From Axinella damicornis (lineage: Eukaryota; Porifera; Demospongiae; Axinellida; Axinellidae): 64,000 nt of DNA. The translations under genes and the position numbers were made by a program. Location of the stretch: positions 15,108,111-15,172,110 of the forward strand of contig OZ007510.1 in NCBI GenBank assembly GCA_963931865.1. The letters are read 5' to 3'. The notes under the pieces are model-generated. The model saw nothing but the letters and a program-made list of their open reading frames with translations. It was not told the DNA's origin and did not search any database. Shown here piece by piece: positions 32,777 to 46,598 of the stretch (positions within the stretch are counted from its first letter, which is position 1; the number at the start of each line of letters is the position of its first letter).

Positions 32777-33415
32777 GACTAGGCGGTGGGCGTTCCCAGC
32801 TTAGGCAATAAAACTTGGGGCATCAGTTTATTAAAATTTTGTACTCTTGTACTAGAATCATTCATTTGCTGTCACCATGTTTCATAACATTGTGCATTTC
32901 CTGTCAGGCTGTCCTGTGTGTGCTGTGTATGTATGTATGTGTGTGTTGGCCAATATGATTTTTTTCTCAATCAGAGTATAAATAGTTGTATGGACGGTTA
33001 CATTCCTGTGTTAAACTCAGTTGACGTAACTGGCAGCACTCTGAGACAAGCATCAAGGTAGGAGAGGACATCCCTGTAAATTAAAAGAGTACTAGTGAAT
33101 TGGAGGCGTCTTAATTGCTGCTACATTCCGGTCTCTTCAACTCTGGTCTCTTTCTTTTTCAATTACAACTGGTCTGTTTCTTGGGCCCAACCAATCAACC
33201 ACACGCACTTCACCTCACGAAAAGAATGACTGTGATTGCCATGTGATCTACCCTGCCTCTCCATTGATCTACCTGTGGTCCTGTGTCCCTATATGGTCAT
33301 GCATGATCTTGTGGTCCTGTGTCCCTATATGGTCATGCATGATCTTGTGGTCCTGTGTCCCTATATGGTCATGCATGATCTTGTGGTCTTGTGTCCCTAT
33401 ATGGTCATGTAGGAT
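32777..33415. other. Tail-to-tail intergenic region caskin-like / SEC14-like
   Basis: This holds the caskin-like 3'UTR and the 3' flank of the minus-strand SEC14-like gene, including the 36-bp repeat at 33260-33415. No other gene is seen. Confidence 0.7.
32807..32812 (+). terminator. Polyadenylation signal of the caskin-like gene
   Basis: AATAAA lies 31 bp after the stop codon at 32774-32776. A T/G-rich stretch follows at about 32820-32850. Confidence 0.7.
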
Positions 33416-33440
33416 CTACCTGTGGTCCTGTGTCCCAGTG
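33265..33440 (-). repeat. Minisatellite, 36-bp unit, reaching into the last exon of the SEC14-like gene
   Basis: GTGGTCCTGTGTCCC with TATATGGTCATGCATGATCT recurs about four times. The last copy overlaps the 3' end of the coding exon at 33416-33535. Confidence 0.9.
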
Positions 33441-36400
33441 ATCTCGTAACAAAACATGAAGATGGCGGTAGTGGCTGGGGGGGATACTGCCCAGTGCAAG
33501 GCCAGAAGCTCCGCACTGGAACACTCGTAACTTCCCTGCAGTTACACAAGAACAGGTATACGCATGCGAGCAGATGAAATGACCATGTGTGAGGTTACTC
33601 ACCTGAATGGCTTCTCCAGGTTTGCCTAGCTGGGGCTCCTGCAGACGCTCATATCCCTCCACCCCTCCAGCCTCCACTCCTGCACCCTCGGTACTACCAG
33701 TGGGTCTGAGCAGTGTAAACTCCACCTCCCCCCTGACCACCTCCCACTCCCACGCCACCACATGCTGTGGATGTGTGACCACCACCGGGACCTGCACGGA
33801 GCGACACGTCACAAGCTGAGGGGATCCAGGGACCTTACGAGAACATGCCAAGGCTGACAACGGATAAACAAGAGCAGTGTTACCAGGAGGGGGGTGCTCT
33901 CAGTGACCGTAGCAGGCTGGTAGAGACACTCGAAGCCCAGGTCCTCCTCTGTGGGATCAAACTGGCCATAGAGTGCCTGGGAAACAGGTCCACCCCTGGA
34001 ATACAGCCACTGGGAGGGGGGGGGAAGGGGAGGAGGTGAGGGGGGAGGGGGTGAGGGGGTGAGAGGGGGTGAGGGGGGGAGGGGGGAGGGGGGGAGGGGA
34101 GGGGGGGAGGGGTGGTAGAGGGTCAGAGTGCAGCAGTTACTGGCTGGGTCAGAACACCCACCACCACAGCATCATCATTAACCGCACACCTGCAGAGCCC
34201 CTCCAAGGAAGTCTGGGATGTGCTCGGGAGGGATGTGGTCCTGCAAGCCACCGGGACCCTGCAGGAAAGTGCACAAGCAACTGACTCTGCACTCATTGTA
34301 CAGACATCTAGTTAGACCACCAGCACAATCTTTACATGTGTACACATGTGCTACACATTAGTGCCGTACCGTATGCTGTTCGCCAGAGAAAACGGTCACT
34401 GTCCCAGGTCCTACAAGGAAGGGGGAGGGAGTGGGCCACCGCGGCGGACACCGGACCATGAGCAGCTTAGCCAGGAGTCCGGGATAGTTCTCTGTCACTA
34501 GTCGAAGGAAGCGGCCCAGCACACCAACTCCTGGTGGACATGCACGCACATTGGTCATCTCTATGTTCTGCTCACCGTCTCAACGGTAACCTTTGGTACG
34601 GGTTCATCAAAACACACTCTTGTCCTCACCTGGTCTCCTGAGGTGGTCCGCACTGAGCCCCTCCAGGTCACACACCACAGTGCACGAGCTACAAGAGCAA
34701 CAGGTACAAGCCAAGCTAGCAGTGGGTTCGATACTCCAACGTTGAATACACTCATACAGTGCAGAAGCATGCATACAAGAGGACCATATAGGAACATTGA
34801 ACTGCAACAACACTAAAATAAGCTATAGGGGCAAATCTCAGAGGCCACACCTGAAATTATTGTCAGCAACATTACATGGAGAGCTTACCAAAGCAGTTTT
34901 TAGCATAGCTATTATTCCTCTTTCATCACTGCCTATAGTGCTGAGGAAACTAAAATACCTTATTGGTTTCCCCCACTCCTGTGTGCTCTCGACTGTCCGC
35001 TTCACTCCCTCCTCAAGCAGCTGCAGCAGCTGGACAGAGACATCCATGCCAGTCAACACCTGCACGAGTGACCGGCAAAGCGACTCACATATTTCATCAG
35101 GGCAGGTTCTCCGACAGCTCTGAGCAGCCCCTGCACATCCATTGACCCCAGCAGCACAACAAACACAGGATGGCCTTCTGAAATAGGAATGTTAACCTCT
35201 GTTAACCAATGGGTTCTGAAACAGACGTACGGTAACTATCTGAGGCGCCCACTGTTGCCCTGTACCTCTATCAGTGTGAGTCCACCCCCCGGGGAAGTGC
35301 TGGGTGAGGAGAGGTGGGGGCACCCACTCCGCCAGCTGGGAGAGGCAGTGTTGATGCCTCCACGCAAGAGAATGCATCAGCATTAGTCGTGCCTAGGTGG
35401 GGCCCAACATACAACAGCTATGTATGAGCCGGACCAGAGTGGTAGTCTCATTCCCAGGCCCAAGACGGCCTGGGAACGAGGCTAAGTGAGTGGTAGCCTA
35501 CACACCTTGTCTGCACTGAACTCCCTGGCTCCAAGGAACCTCAAGAGAATGACATCGTCGGGCACCATCCATGCCTTCAGCACAGCCACAACCTGCTGCC
35601 GCAGGTCCATGAGTGCAGTAGCTTCTTCCTCTGTGAGCTGGGAGACAAAGAGTCTAGAGACCTGCTCATTCCCGCACCTTGGCAGGCAGTCACGCTCCTC
35701 TTCCTCCTCCTCCGCCCCCCACTGGGGGACATGGAACACTCCCTCGCTGTGCAGCTCGGAGACAAAGTGTTCCATAATCTCTTTTCCTTTCTGTAGGCTA
35801 CCACTGTACAGGCGGACGCCCAGGCCTTCTGCCAGGCCCTCAAACCCCCAGAAGTTCTTCATTTCCAGACTTGCTGACTGGCTGAAGCACGTCCACTGTG
35901 GTTTCCTTGGGTGCACCTGGGATGAGAGAGGAAGGGAGGGAGGGAGTGATGGAGGGAGGGAGGGAGAGTGGGAGGTGGGAGGGAGAGAGGGAGGAGGGAG
36001 GGAGGGAGGGAGGGAGGGAGGGTGGGAGGGAGGGAGGGAGGGAGGGAGGGAGGGAGGGAGGGAGGGGAGGAGGGAGGGAGGGAGGGAGGAAGGGAGGGAT
36101 TGATGGAGGGAGGGAGGGAGGGAGGAGGGAGAGAGGGAGGGAGGGAGGGAGGGAGGGAGGGAGGGAGGGAGGGAGGGAGGGAGGGAGGGAGGGAGGGTAT
36201 ATGTGGTTGTGAGGTTGTTAGCCTATAGCTACATACATACATAATACTTGCAGTGTTCATTGATGACAATTCGTGAAGAGAACGTCTCATTGTAGGTAAA
36301 GATGTCAAGGGTTCGGGCCTTCCAGTCTAACTCATTACGTTGAATGAAGTACATCACTTCTTGTCCTGTGATCTGAAAGTCAGGTTATGTGTGTGTAGTG

Positions 36401-37079
36401 AAGGGTGCACAGCTGTACGGATAGTCACAAGGTTGACAATGTACCTTCCTCAGTATGTATGGTGCCTCAAACTCTACTGTGCAGCGCCGCTCCACGGTGT
36501 GCTGTGCCCCACCAACACTCCTCTCCTCCCAGAGTACGTCCGTGGCCAGCAGCTGCGGCACCAGCGGACACACTGGGAACCGCCGCTCGTAAGCCTGTAG
36601 CCGGTATATATAGGAGCGTAAAAGCACTCACAGGACGACACTCAACACTTTACTTTGCGCAGTGTAACTTGTACATGCACTAACGGCTCTTCAGACAGTA
36701 GGATCTCCCAATGACTAGCTACTGGTGCCTTTGATATAATTTTATTCTTCTCTTGTGCAAAGGGTATACCGACTGCCCCTTGTCTCATTCCCAGACCCCT
36801 CTCGGAAACTCCACTACCAGTGGGCCCTGGGAATGAGACTACACTGCCCCCTCCCTTGTGCACTGGTCCTCCAGGTTTGCAGTTTGATGGCATAGGTCAT
36901 CATAATCCTTCAAGGAGCTGTTTTAAGTCTGTCTACAACCGTAAATTAGGTAGCATGAAAATTATACACAGCCAATGAGCCCGACGCATGCACAAAGACA
37001 TTAGATACTTCCTTACGGCCATCACGAACTCAAACGGATACTTATACACTCGAACTGGAGCGCTGTAGGACCTCACCAT
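33416..37079 (-). CDS. SEC14L1: SEC14-like protein with PRELI, CRAL-TRIO and GOLD domains
   Basis: About 13 exons on the minus strand. The ATG at 37077-37079 begins MVRSYSAPVRVYKYPFEFVM, matching the PRELI/MSF1 start of SEC14L1/L5. PRELI continues at about 36600-36446 (YERRFPVCPLVPQL, ERRC.VEFEAPYIL), 36372-36253 and 35919 on (WTCFSQSASLEMKNFWGFEG). The same exon (to about 35507) gives the linker and CRAL-TRIO N-domain (DDVILLRFLGAREFSADK). The lipid-binding CRAL-TRIO core runs over 35392-34190 (LLGSMDVQGLLRAVGE, VVCDLEGLSADHLRRPG, ENYPGLLAKLLMVRCPPRWP, IPDFLGGALQ). The GOLD domain is on 33603-33815 and the last exon 33416-33535. Family members exchange phosphoinositides or hydrophobic ligands between membranes and act in vesicle trafficking. 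SEC14L1 and SEC14L5 cannot be told apart here. It diverges from the ZZEF1 gene. Confidence 0.9.
35443..35484. mobile_element. Hairpin element (TAGCCTCG family), 42 bp
   Basis: TAGTCTCATTCCCAGGCC and GGCCTGGGAACGAGGCTA are joined by a 6-bp loop. Flanks match weakly (6 of 9). Intron of the SEC14-like gene. Confidence 0.9.
35930..36198 (+). repeat. (GGGA)n microsatellite
   Basis: About 270 bp of GGGA/GGAG repeats in an intron of the SEC14-like gene. Open frames through it on both strands are artefacts. Confidence 0.97.
36780..36841. mobile_element. Hairpin element (TAGTCTC variant), 62 bp
   Basis: TTGTCTCATTCCCAG and CTGGGAATGAGACTA are inverted ends; flanks gactgcccc / cactgcccc match at 8 of 9. 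Intron of the SEC14-like gene. Confidence 0.88.
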
Positions 37080-37413
37080 CCTGGTTAACCGGCCGGTTAT
37101 GTACGTACCAGGGTGCCACGTGGGCGGGGCTGTAAGCTTACAAGGTCATGTCAGGGGCTTTCCCCGACGTCGATGTGTAACCTCATCATGTGACTATCAC
37201 CACATTGTCACATGACAACACTTTGCAGGCCAGGAATCTACGATACGATCGACTCAACTTAACTGAGCTTGCGATCGGCCATTAGTATCAAGCGGACACT
37301 GTCATCAGCATTAGCACGGTGGTGTGCATAGCGGGAAGTGGAGGATTGGCTACCCAGCTTCACCTGAACCAGTGACTGTTGTATGATTTCTCTGGCTGTG
37401 ATTGGTTGATAAG
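37080..37413. promoter_or_regulatory. Bidirectional promoter region SEC14-like / ZZEF1
   Basis: Start codons at 37079 (minus) and 37414 (plus) are 334 bp apart. The interval contains CACGTG (37117-37122) abutting a GC box GGGCGGGG (37122-37129). No TATA is seen. Confidence 0.7.
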
Positions 37414-38690
37414 ATGGGGAACGCTACATCTGCAGAGGGAGAGGATGATCCACTGGCCCAGACACTGGTAAGTGGGCGTACCTACCCACTGATAAAATCA
37501 CGTACGCAGCTTAATACGCTATTCCTACACTATAGAATGCTCAAGGGGATGGGGGCGTGGCAGGTAAGGCACATCACACACAAGTGCTGTTTGAATTGCT
37601 ACCAGATGATCGTTGTATGTGTCCCTGGTCCCTCCTTCCCTCCCTTCCTAGAAGAGAATCTGTTGGAGTTTGCTCCTATGTTCTGTTCAGAGAGCCTGCA
37701 CAAGGCCCTGCTTGCCATCAAGTACGTCCTCTGTATATCCCAATAGAGTGCTCTCTAAGTGGAATTTACTACATGCATACCGTCTGCAGGGAGCCGTCAG
37801 GCAGCGTGCTCTCTCGCAACAAGGAGCATATGGTGAAGTGGTTGAAGGGATTGACCGACCGGGAAGAGGTGAGGCTGAGGATGTGTGCTTTTTTCTTTCT
37901 GTACTGAAGTTCCCCAGATGGGTAGGATTGGGCATTAAGCAAATAATGCTAATTTGAAACCCTTTCCTGGGAAGGGAAACCAGAAAAACCTCCTTCCTAG
38001 GTGCAACTGGTGGGACTCGAACCTGTGGCCTCTCACAGTCCAGAGCTTTAACCACGGCCACACCGTGCAATGTGTGTGGTCAGGAATACCATCCCGTCAC
38101 TGCCTCTCCTCCCCCCAGGCCACGGTGAATGAGGTGCAGGTGGTTGACTTCCTGACAGGGAAGGGAGTAGCCAAGGAGGAGGCCATGGAGGTGAGTGGTG
38201 TGGAGTCCCTGCAGGTAGCACAGACCACTTGTGGTGTGCAGTGTCACCAGAGGCTGTGTCTGACCTCACCTGCTGCTGCATGAATTTCTACAGTTCTTTG
38301 GAGACATGGACTGGGAGGGAGAGGGCTCTGTCAATATCACATACCTCCTCACTGTAAGCAACATTGATTTCTTATCACAGAGGCATAGCCAGTGAAAGCA
38401 TTTATCAGATGCTCCTTTCTGTAGTATTTGTTGTTCCAGCTAGTATTGCTGCATAATTAATAATTATCAGGGTCATAATTAATTCAAAGTAAGTTCTCCT
38501 TACAAGCTTTCAACTGACTTATTTTTGACTCTTCACTCATTTGGTAATTACGTCCAACATCCAACATTCCATTATGTGAAAGGTGTTAATGAATTCTTGG
38601 TGTTGGTGACAAGAAATCTCACTCAAGCCACCAGATGATCTCCACTGAGGGGCGTGGATGGCTGGACACGAGACTGCTTCTTACTCTCCT

Positions 38691-38730
<40 letters not shown>

Positions 38731-40116
38731 CTCCAGGTATTAAAGGAGACTGCCTCAGACCCCATGCAGGCTCTACTGCCCTGCAACCTCCTTCCTGGTG
38801 AGCTCTGTGAAGTGGTTGGAAGTGTAGGGAATATGACCAACCCACATGTTGATTCATCTGCAGGTTTAATGGATGTGTATGTGGATGAGAAGACTCGGCT
38901 GGCAGAAGCTGGCAAGAAAATGGTGCAGGTATGTCTGTACAGGAAACGTGCAAACCACTTCAGCTGTGTCCCTGTATGTGCGGAAGGTCTGGTGTAACTC
39001 TGCTGCACCGTACAGCCCATCACCTGTCATACCATACACCATACACCATACCTTGCTCTGCTGCACCGTACAGCCCATCACCTGTCATACCATACACCAT
39101 ACACCATACCTTGCTCTGCTGCACCGTACAGCCCATCACCTGTCATACCATACACCATACACCATACCTTGCTCTGCTGCACCGTACAGCCCATCACCTG
39201 TCATACCATGCACCATACCTTGCTCTGCAGTTCCTGTTGCAGCATCGTGTGGAGGTCGGGCGTTTGGTGCTGTCCAGCCAAGAGCAGATCCTGTCCACTT
39301 TTGCACAGAGGGCACAGCTGATCAATGGGCGGTACCATATGCTGGTGGAGAAAGAGAAAGGTAAGGGATGCATGCTGGAGCAAGGTGTAGGTGATGGTGC
39401 ACCTCTGAAGATGTATGTTCATGTTCTACTTCAGAGGAGGACGTGGTGGGGCTGGGAGTGGAAGGAGGAGGGGAGACAGGGAAGGAACGAACACTCATCT
39501 CTAAGTGCTACACCAAGATCGCTGTCTCCTCCAATGCTCGCACCATGGACCAGTGAGACACAGTGTCTGGTAGATTCTCTAGTAATGTCTGATCTCACAT
39601 GTTTATCCCCTCCTCCTCCCCCTCTCCTCCGCCTCCCCCACTGATCCAGTCTGACTGATGGACGCATGGACAGCTACTGGCAGTCAAATGGTTCTCCGAG
39701 GAGTCATTGGATCAGGTATTGCACCTTGACCTTCTCTCCCGCCCTCAGTCCACAGAAGAGGCAGTTGTAGTTCTGGATTGGCCATCCAGTTATAGTGCCT
39801 GGGGTAATGTGCGCAGGTGTTTAGTTGTAGTTATGACAACACTGGACGCCACCGTTCCCCCAGGATCCACATGCGGCCTGGTGTACTAGTGAAGGAGTTG
39901 GGGATCATGGTGGACACGAGTGACGATAGCTACATGCCCAAGACTGTTGTTGTACTTGTGGGAAACAGGGAGAGCAACCTCACACAGTTGAAGACCATAG
40001 CCGTCCCAAGGTACATCGGTAGCAACGTCGTCAGTGGTTATATAACTGCATGTAACTCTGGACAACTACAAGCCTAAGCCAGATGTGCATATAATCTTAC
40101 TGAGATTGTGTGCGCA

Positions 40117-40150
<34 letters not shown>

Positions 40151-40737
40151 GAGAAGTTGGGCCGGCTGATGCTAGCCCGGAACATGGGTACGGAGTACCG
40201 CTATGTTCAAATCAGCATCCATGCTTGCCATAGTGACGGCTGTGACACCAGGATCAGAGGCCTGCACATCAGAGGCTACAAGTGAGCTGAGACCTGCCTA
40301 GCCTCGTTCCCAGGCCCCATACGATTCGGACGGGGCCTGGGCATGAGGCTGAGACCTGCCCTCATTCCCTACATTGGGGCCGCAGGCCAGAGTCTGCACT
40401 GCACTGTGGTGGATCTCCCTCTGCAGGTACTCCCTGGAGGCCACGCCCACTGTACTGGACACTATGGTGATCTGGTACCTCAACATCATCGCTTCCACTG
40501 CCCAGGCGGCCATGCCTGTTGCCCCACAACTGAGGGAGAATATCATCACTCAGTCAAAGTAGGTGATGCTACAACTGAGAGTGTGTATGACTGGTAATCG
40601 TACCCTCCCCCCTCTCTCCAGGAGCGCTCTGCTCTCCCTCAGCCCCCTGTCCCTCTCCCCGCAATCTCCTGCTAAGCCAGAATTCCTCTCCCCCTTTGTT
40701 GTGGCTGAAATGGACAAGTTCCTTGCCACTCTCTGGT

Positions 40738-40789
<52 letters not shown>

Positions 40790-42082
40790 CTGCTGATTGG
40801 TCCACCTCGGTCTTGCTCTGCAGCATCCCAGGGGAGACGTTTGTCTCGGTAGATGCCGACAGTCTGCACGTGCTGCTCTCCTTTGCACTGGCCCATGGCA
40901 ATGTCAACTGCATCTTGGACTGCCTCCAGATCCTGATTGGTAGGTTTGGATTAGCCTCGTTCCCAGGCCTTCCACAAGTTGGAGGTGTGGAAGGCCTGGG
41001 AACGAGGCTAGGCTTGCATTACTTCCACTGTGGGCATGGCTTGCAACCAGCACTCCTCTTTCTCCAGACAACCTGGCTCTGGAGATGCCCTTGGCCGCCC
41101 TGCTCTGGAAGCTCGAGGACATCCTAAAAGACAAGCTACAGAAACATGGTACTGACATTGACAGTGCAGGTGTACGGGTCAGCCAAAGTCACCCCAGCTT
41201 AATGTCTTTGTACTCATCGTTTCCCTGACAGCGGAGTGCCTGAAGCTGTCCCTTGTGAAGTGCGATGGGGGACAGAAGGACACCTCCCACCAGCCCGAGT
41301 GCATGCTGACCAACGACATCAACAACTCCAGTGCAAGTAAGTCGGACTTCAGCGTCAAATGCAGGGTTTCATCCAGGATTAAGTGCTCGGACTGGTGTGC
41401 TTAGCTGTGTAACATGCTTGTGTTGGTTGTTGTGCGTTGTCATGACAACTTTAATGCTTTGGGGGAAGCCCCCCCAACACTGGATGAAACCCTGAAATGG
41501 GAGTATAGTCACAGCTCAGCGGTAACAGCAGGGACACACTTAAATCTCACTGATTCCATTCATGGCGGAATATTCTAGGGCAATACCTTCTCTTGCTCTC
41601 TTCTGAAAGTGTCACGTTTGTTGCGCCACCCTACCCTCCCTGCAGACTGCTACGTCAGTGAGCAGGGGAAGAACGTTGTGAATGTGGTGCTGCGTGAGGA
41701 GGGAAAGATGCTCGTGAGGCTCATGAGGGGTTTTGTGAAGGTGCAGCTGGGAGACCAGGGGGCACGAGCAGGGTTGGTCTTCCTCCTCGACCGTGACCCC
41801 ACAGAGGAGGGGCTGATGGAGCAGCTGGAGCAGTACAACACGTGGGGGCTAGATGAGTACGAAGCCTTGCAGAGTAAAAGGTATCCGTTCGTGTCCCAGG
41901 CCTATGCTCTGGAAACTAGCTGAGAACAGAGTGTGTGTTGAGTAATGTCTCCGCTACCTGTAGGGAAGATGGGGACAGTTTGGATGAATACGCTCCCATT
42001 GCATACTTTGAACCGGACAAGGAAACGTAAGTACACTAGGCTGCGTATGTTTCCAGTGCAGTATGACGGCTGATGCCCATGT

Positions 42083-42114
<32 letters not shown>

Positions 42115-43402
42115 ATCCTCCCCTCCAGCCGAGAAGTAGAGTTCACTCCAGACGTGGTCAGAACTGGTCAGGTTAGCGCAGACATACACGTACGCCATAC
42201 AACTAGTATACACATACCGTATAGTGGGAAAATCCCCAGAGAATGTGACATCGAGGATTCCTCTCTCCGGGGAGGAACTACATGCTGCTAAGAGAGTGTG
42301 AGGTGTGCTCTGGGGAAAGGAACCATGGCCCTAGCCCAACATGCTCCAAGACGATCACACCTCGAAGCCGAGGACGGTGGGGCTCCAAACTATGGAAAAC
42401 GTGATGGCCTCTGACACAACTCGAAGGTCTCCATGGCTAGCTGGTAACTAACTAGTCGCACTCGATACAGTTCACACGTTGCCCTGCCTTGCGCCTCGCG
42501 CTAAGCCTTATGTCATAGCTGTTACGCCATTTTTGTTTTTGTCGAGGATCAAATCGCCAAAATTAAAATTCGCCAATTTTAAAATGTCCAAATTTAATGC
42601 CCGCCAAATTTTCCCGCTATACAGTATGCATACATACACTGGTTGTGTACACTAGTATGCACATGCACCATAATAAGTGCACCAGCAACGTAACTGATAA
42701 CTGACATGCTTTCAGCCCATATCCACATGTGCTGTAGTCTCGTTCCCAGACCCCGAACGCGCACGCGCGAAAAAGGGGTCTGGGGACAATGCTACAGTCA
42801 GCTCGACCCTATGACGTTGATGTCTGGAATGTGGGATGGCCAATCAGAGTTTAGCTAGAGCAATAAATTGCTTCGCAGTTTCCGTGTCGGCTAAGTAGAC
42901 TTGGTAGATACAGCCCAGAACGACGCGAAGAGGAGTGCTGCCTTCGTTGGTACAAAGAATATCTCTCACTGCATGCTTTACTAGGCATCATCAAACATGT
43001 TGAATTTGCCATTTTCATCTACTGATTACGTCATCGTGGTGACGCCCCTTGAAGGTCAGGCAGCATGTAGCATTGTCCCCAGACCCCTTTTTCGCGCGTG
43101 CGCGTTCGGGGTCTGGGAACGAGACTACATGTGCTGTGACTATGTACACAGTTAAATTAACTTAATTGCTCACTCTTGAGAGGTGTATTCTCCTGTGTAC
43201 TGTTTCAGTATGTTTTGCTGAAGTTCTTGGGTCCCAGTGGGAAGGAGGCGGAGCGCGTTGGCGTACATTCTGTGAAGCTGTTTGGACACAAGAGCTCTTC
43301 AGAGCAGCTGGGCAGCAATGCCTTCCTACACCAGCTGGTGAGACCACACCCACACACACCCGCACACACACTCACACACACTCACACACACACGCACACA
43401 CA

Positions 43403-43480
<78 letters not shown>

Positions 43481-46400
43481 ACACACACACACACACATAC
43501 ACACACACGCACACACACACACGCACGCACGTGCCTCAGGTTAGCACTGGAAGTAAGCTGTGCATATACAACAGTATAATTACACGCTGTTATTTACGTG
43601 TATGTGTGTATCCTGTCCTGCAGGACACGCTGGCCCCACTTCCTCCCAGCAGGAGTGGATTAGTGCAAGGGGACGTTGTCCTGATGCGTGTGCTGAGTGT
43701 CCTGGCCTCTCTGCTGCTAGACCTGGCTACACTGCAGGCACGCAAGAAGGCTGCGTCCATGGACCCCTCTCAGACTGGCGTACGTATGTTAGCATTAGCT
43801 GCTACCGTTTGTTGAGCAAGTCTGTGCATATAGTCGAGCTACAGGGAAGAGGGGACAGGGAGAGATGGGTTAGGGGTGAGAGAAGAGAGGATGGGGGCAG
43901 CAAACACACATTGGTGAAACTACATGTATGCGTCATACTCCCTCAACCAATATTTTCACCGCTGGCTGAAACAATTACCCCCCCCCCCCCCCCCCCCCTG
44001 TGTAGGAGCCACACCTGGCGGTGGAAGCACTGAGCCTGGAGAAGATATGGAGTCTCTACATTCCCCTCACACTCAAGTGAGTACTGCCCACACTAACAGC
44101 AAGCACAGAATGCAAGCTACCGTACCATCTGACTCCAGCTGTCGTCCTCCCTCCCCCCAGCCCTGACCCCAGCTCACACTACGCCAGCCTCCTCTGCCTG
44201 CACATGCTGCGGGTATCCCTCCCCTTCATCAAGCTGGCCAAGGCAGCTCCACAGCAGCCCCCCTCAGACCCCCTCTCCCTCCCCTCGGCCATCTTGTCCC
44301 ACCTCTGTGGCCTCCTGGACTCTGAGGGGGTGGAGACTGCCGTCCAACGTCTGGCCCAGGACATTGTGGTGGAAGGTGTGGTCGTGTTCTTCCCGGATGC
44401 CAGCGCACGGCGGGAGTACCTGCTAAGCATGATTGGAACAGTGCTGGTGAGGGGGTGGGAGGGCTTTGTGTGCAGCTGTCAATTAGCTGACTTAGTCCCA
44501 TGTGTACCCTACCCTGTCCCGTGTGTACTCCACCCTGTCCCGTGCATACCCTACCCTGTCCGGTGTGTTTGGGTTAGCTCTCTCTATTTGTCGTCCCTCC
44601 CTGCAGGAGGACAACCAGCCCAGGTCCTGGTGGCTGAAGTTTGAAGCACTCTGTCAATACTTCAGCAAGTCCGACTGTAACTCCCTCCTCAGCCTGCCAC
44701 GGAAACCACAGGAGGTACGCCAGCGTCCCCCATCCTCTCCACCTCCCTTCTCCCAGGAGATGGATCTATGTATTAAAAGAAGTGTCTACGTTTGTAAGTC
44801 CATTGTGTCCTGGTGATAAGAGGCCCCACCCCACAGGGAACAGAGGTGGACACGGCACCAGCCCTCAGTATCCTCAACACCATGCTGACTGTCGCCACAC
44901 GAGAGGTACGTGACCAGCAATGTCACAACACCTAGCTACTACGTGTTCCAGATCTAGACTTGAGGCAGTATTGATGCCGAGTGTACTGTCTTGTGTTCCC
45001 CCACTCCCTCAGGCCCAGAGCTGCATCCAGAGCGGCTCCTCGCGGCCGGATGACCTCCTGAAGCTGCTGTGTGCCCTACAGGCCAGTTTGTTTGTGTGGT
45101 GCCGATGGCACATCACGTCAGAGGAGGGTGGGGAGAAGGTGAAGGGCACCGCAGCCTCCCTCCTGAGGGAATGTGAGCACACTATGATCACAGTACAGCA
45201 GCGGCCAATCAGTTGATGTGTTCTCTCACTTCCAGACGTCTCCAGTCTCTCCACCATGTGCACCACTCTACTGAGAGAGATCGATGCACTGGAACAAATA
45301 CCAGTAGGTTCTCCCAATTGCCTTGCAGACTACCCTCAATCTCCTCTCACCCCCCCCCCCCCCCCCCCCCCCCCCCCTCACCTCTGTCCCTCCCTCGGTC
45401 AACCCCTCACACCCTCCCTCCTCGTCCCTCCCTCACACCCTCCCCTCCACGTCCCTCCCTCACACCCTCACCTCTCCTCCCTCACACCTTCCCCTCCTCG
45501 TTCCCCCCTCACACCCTCCCTCCTCGTTCCCCCCCTCACACCCTCCCCTCCTCGGTCCCCCCCTCACACCTTCCCCTCCTCGGTCCCCCCTCCCTCACAC
45601 CCTCTCCTCCTCGGTCCTCTCTCCTCGACCCCTCCCTCACACCCTCCCCTCCTCGGTCCCCCCCTCACACCCTCCCCTCCTCGGTCCCCCCCTCACACCC
45701 TCCCCTCCTCGGTCCCCCCCTCACACCCTCCCCTCCTCGACCCCTCCCTCACACCCTCCCCTCGTCGGTCCCCCCCTCACACCCTCCCCTCCTCGGTCCC
45801 CCCCTCACACCCTCCCCTCCTTGGTCCCCCCCTCACACCCTCCCCTCCGCGGTCCCTGCCTCACACCCTCCCCTCCTCGGTCCCCCCTCACCTCTCTCCC
45901 CCACACTTGCGAACCACAGGACACCCTACCGACAGCACTCGGAAAGACACTGCTAGCTAAAGCACTGCCAGAAATGGTGAGAGACCTCTTTCCAGTTATT
46001 GTCCTCCTCCATGAGCGTGGCTGGAAGTATTAATTCAGCTGATGAACTCTCACACTCACACACGTACACACACACACGCCAGCTTGTGTTACTTGGGACG
46101 GTGACAGAGGTGGAGGTGGATTGTGTGAAGCTGATGAATTCCCTCCAGCCCCTCGTGGGCCTCCTCAAATCCATTACCAGCAAAGTGCCCTCTGAGTTCC
46201 TCTCGGTTAGTGCGCACACACACACAGTGATAACAGTGATGGTATAATCTCTCCCTGTGTGCATTCAGTTGGACTCCAGTGTTCTGAAGGCCAGCGGGGA
46301 TTCTGAGGCTACGGTGGGTGTGTGGACACGAGAATCATCTCACAACTATGAGAACAACTCGCGCGTACACGAGGTCAGGGCAGCATGTCTACTGGGTGCC

Positions 46401-46517
46401 ATGCTGTAGACTTACTGGGACCAGCAGTGTTAATCGCTAATACGCACAAGCACACGCACACACACACACACACATGGATGCACACACTCATCCTCACACA
46501 CACGCATGCACACACAT

Positions 46518-46598
<81 letters not shown>

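Noticed and set aside
37990..38068. Minus-strand tRNA gene
   Set aside because: Box A- and box B-like sequences exist, but pairing of the arms is poor and a non-tRNA tail follows; SINE-derived.
45213..46033. Proline-rich open frames over 230 codons
   Set aside because: They cross the CTCACACCCTCCCC repeat in a ZZEF1 intron; no domain or conserved end.
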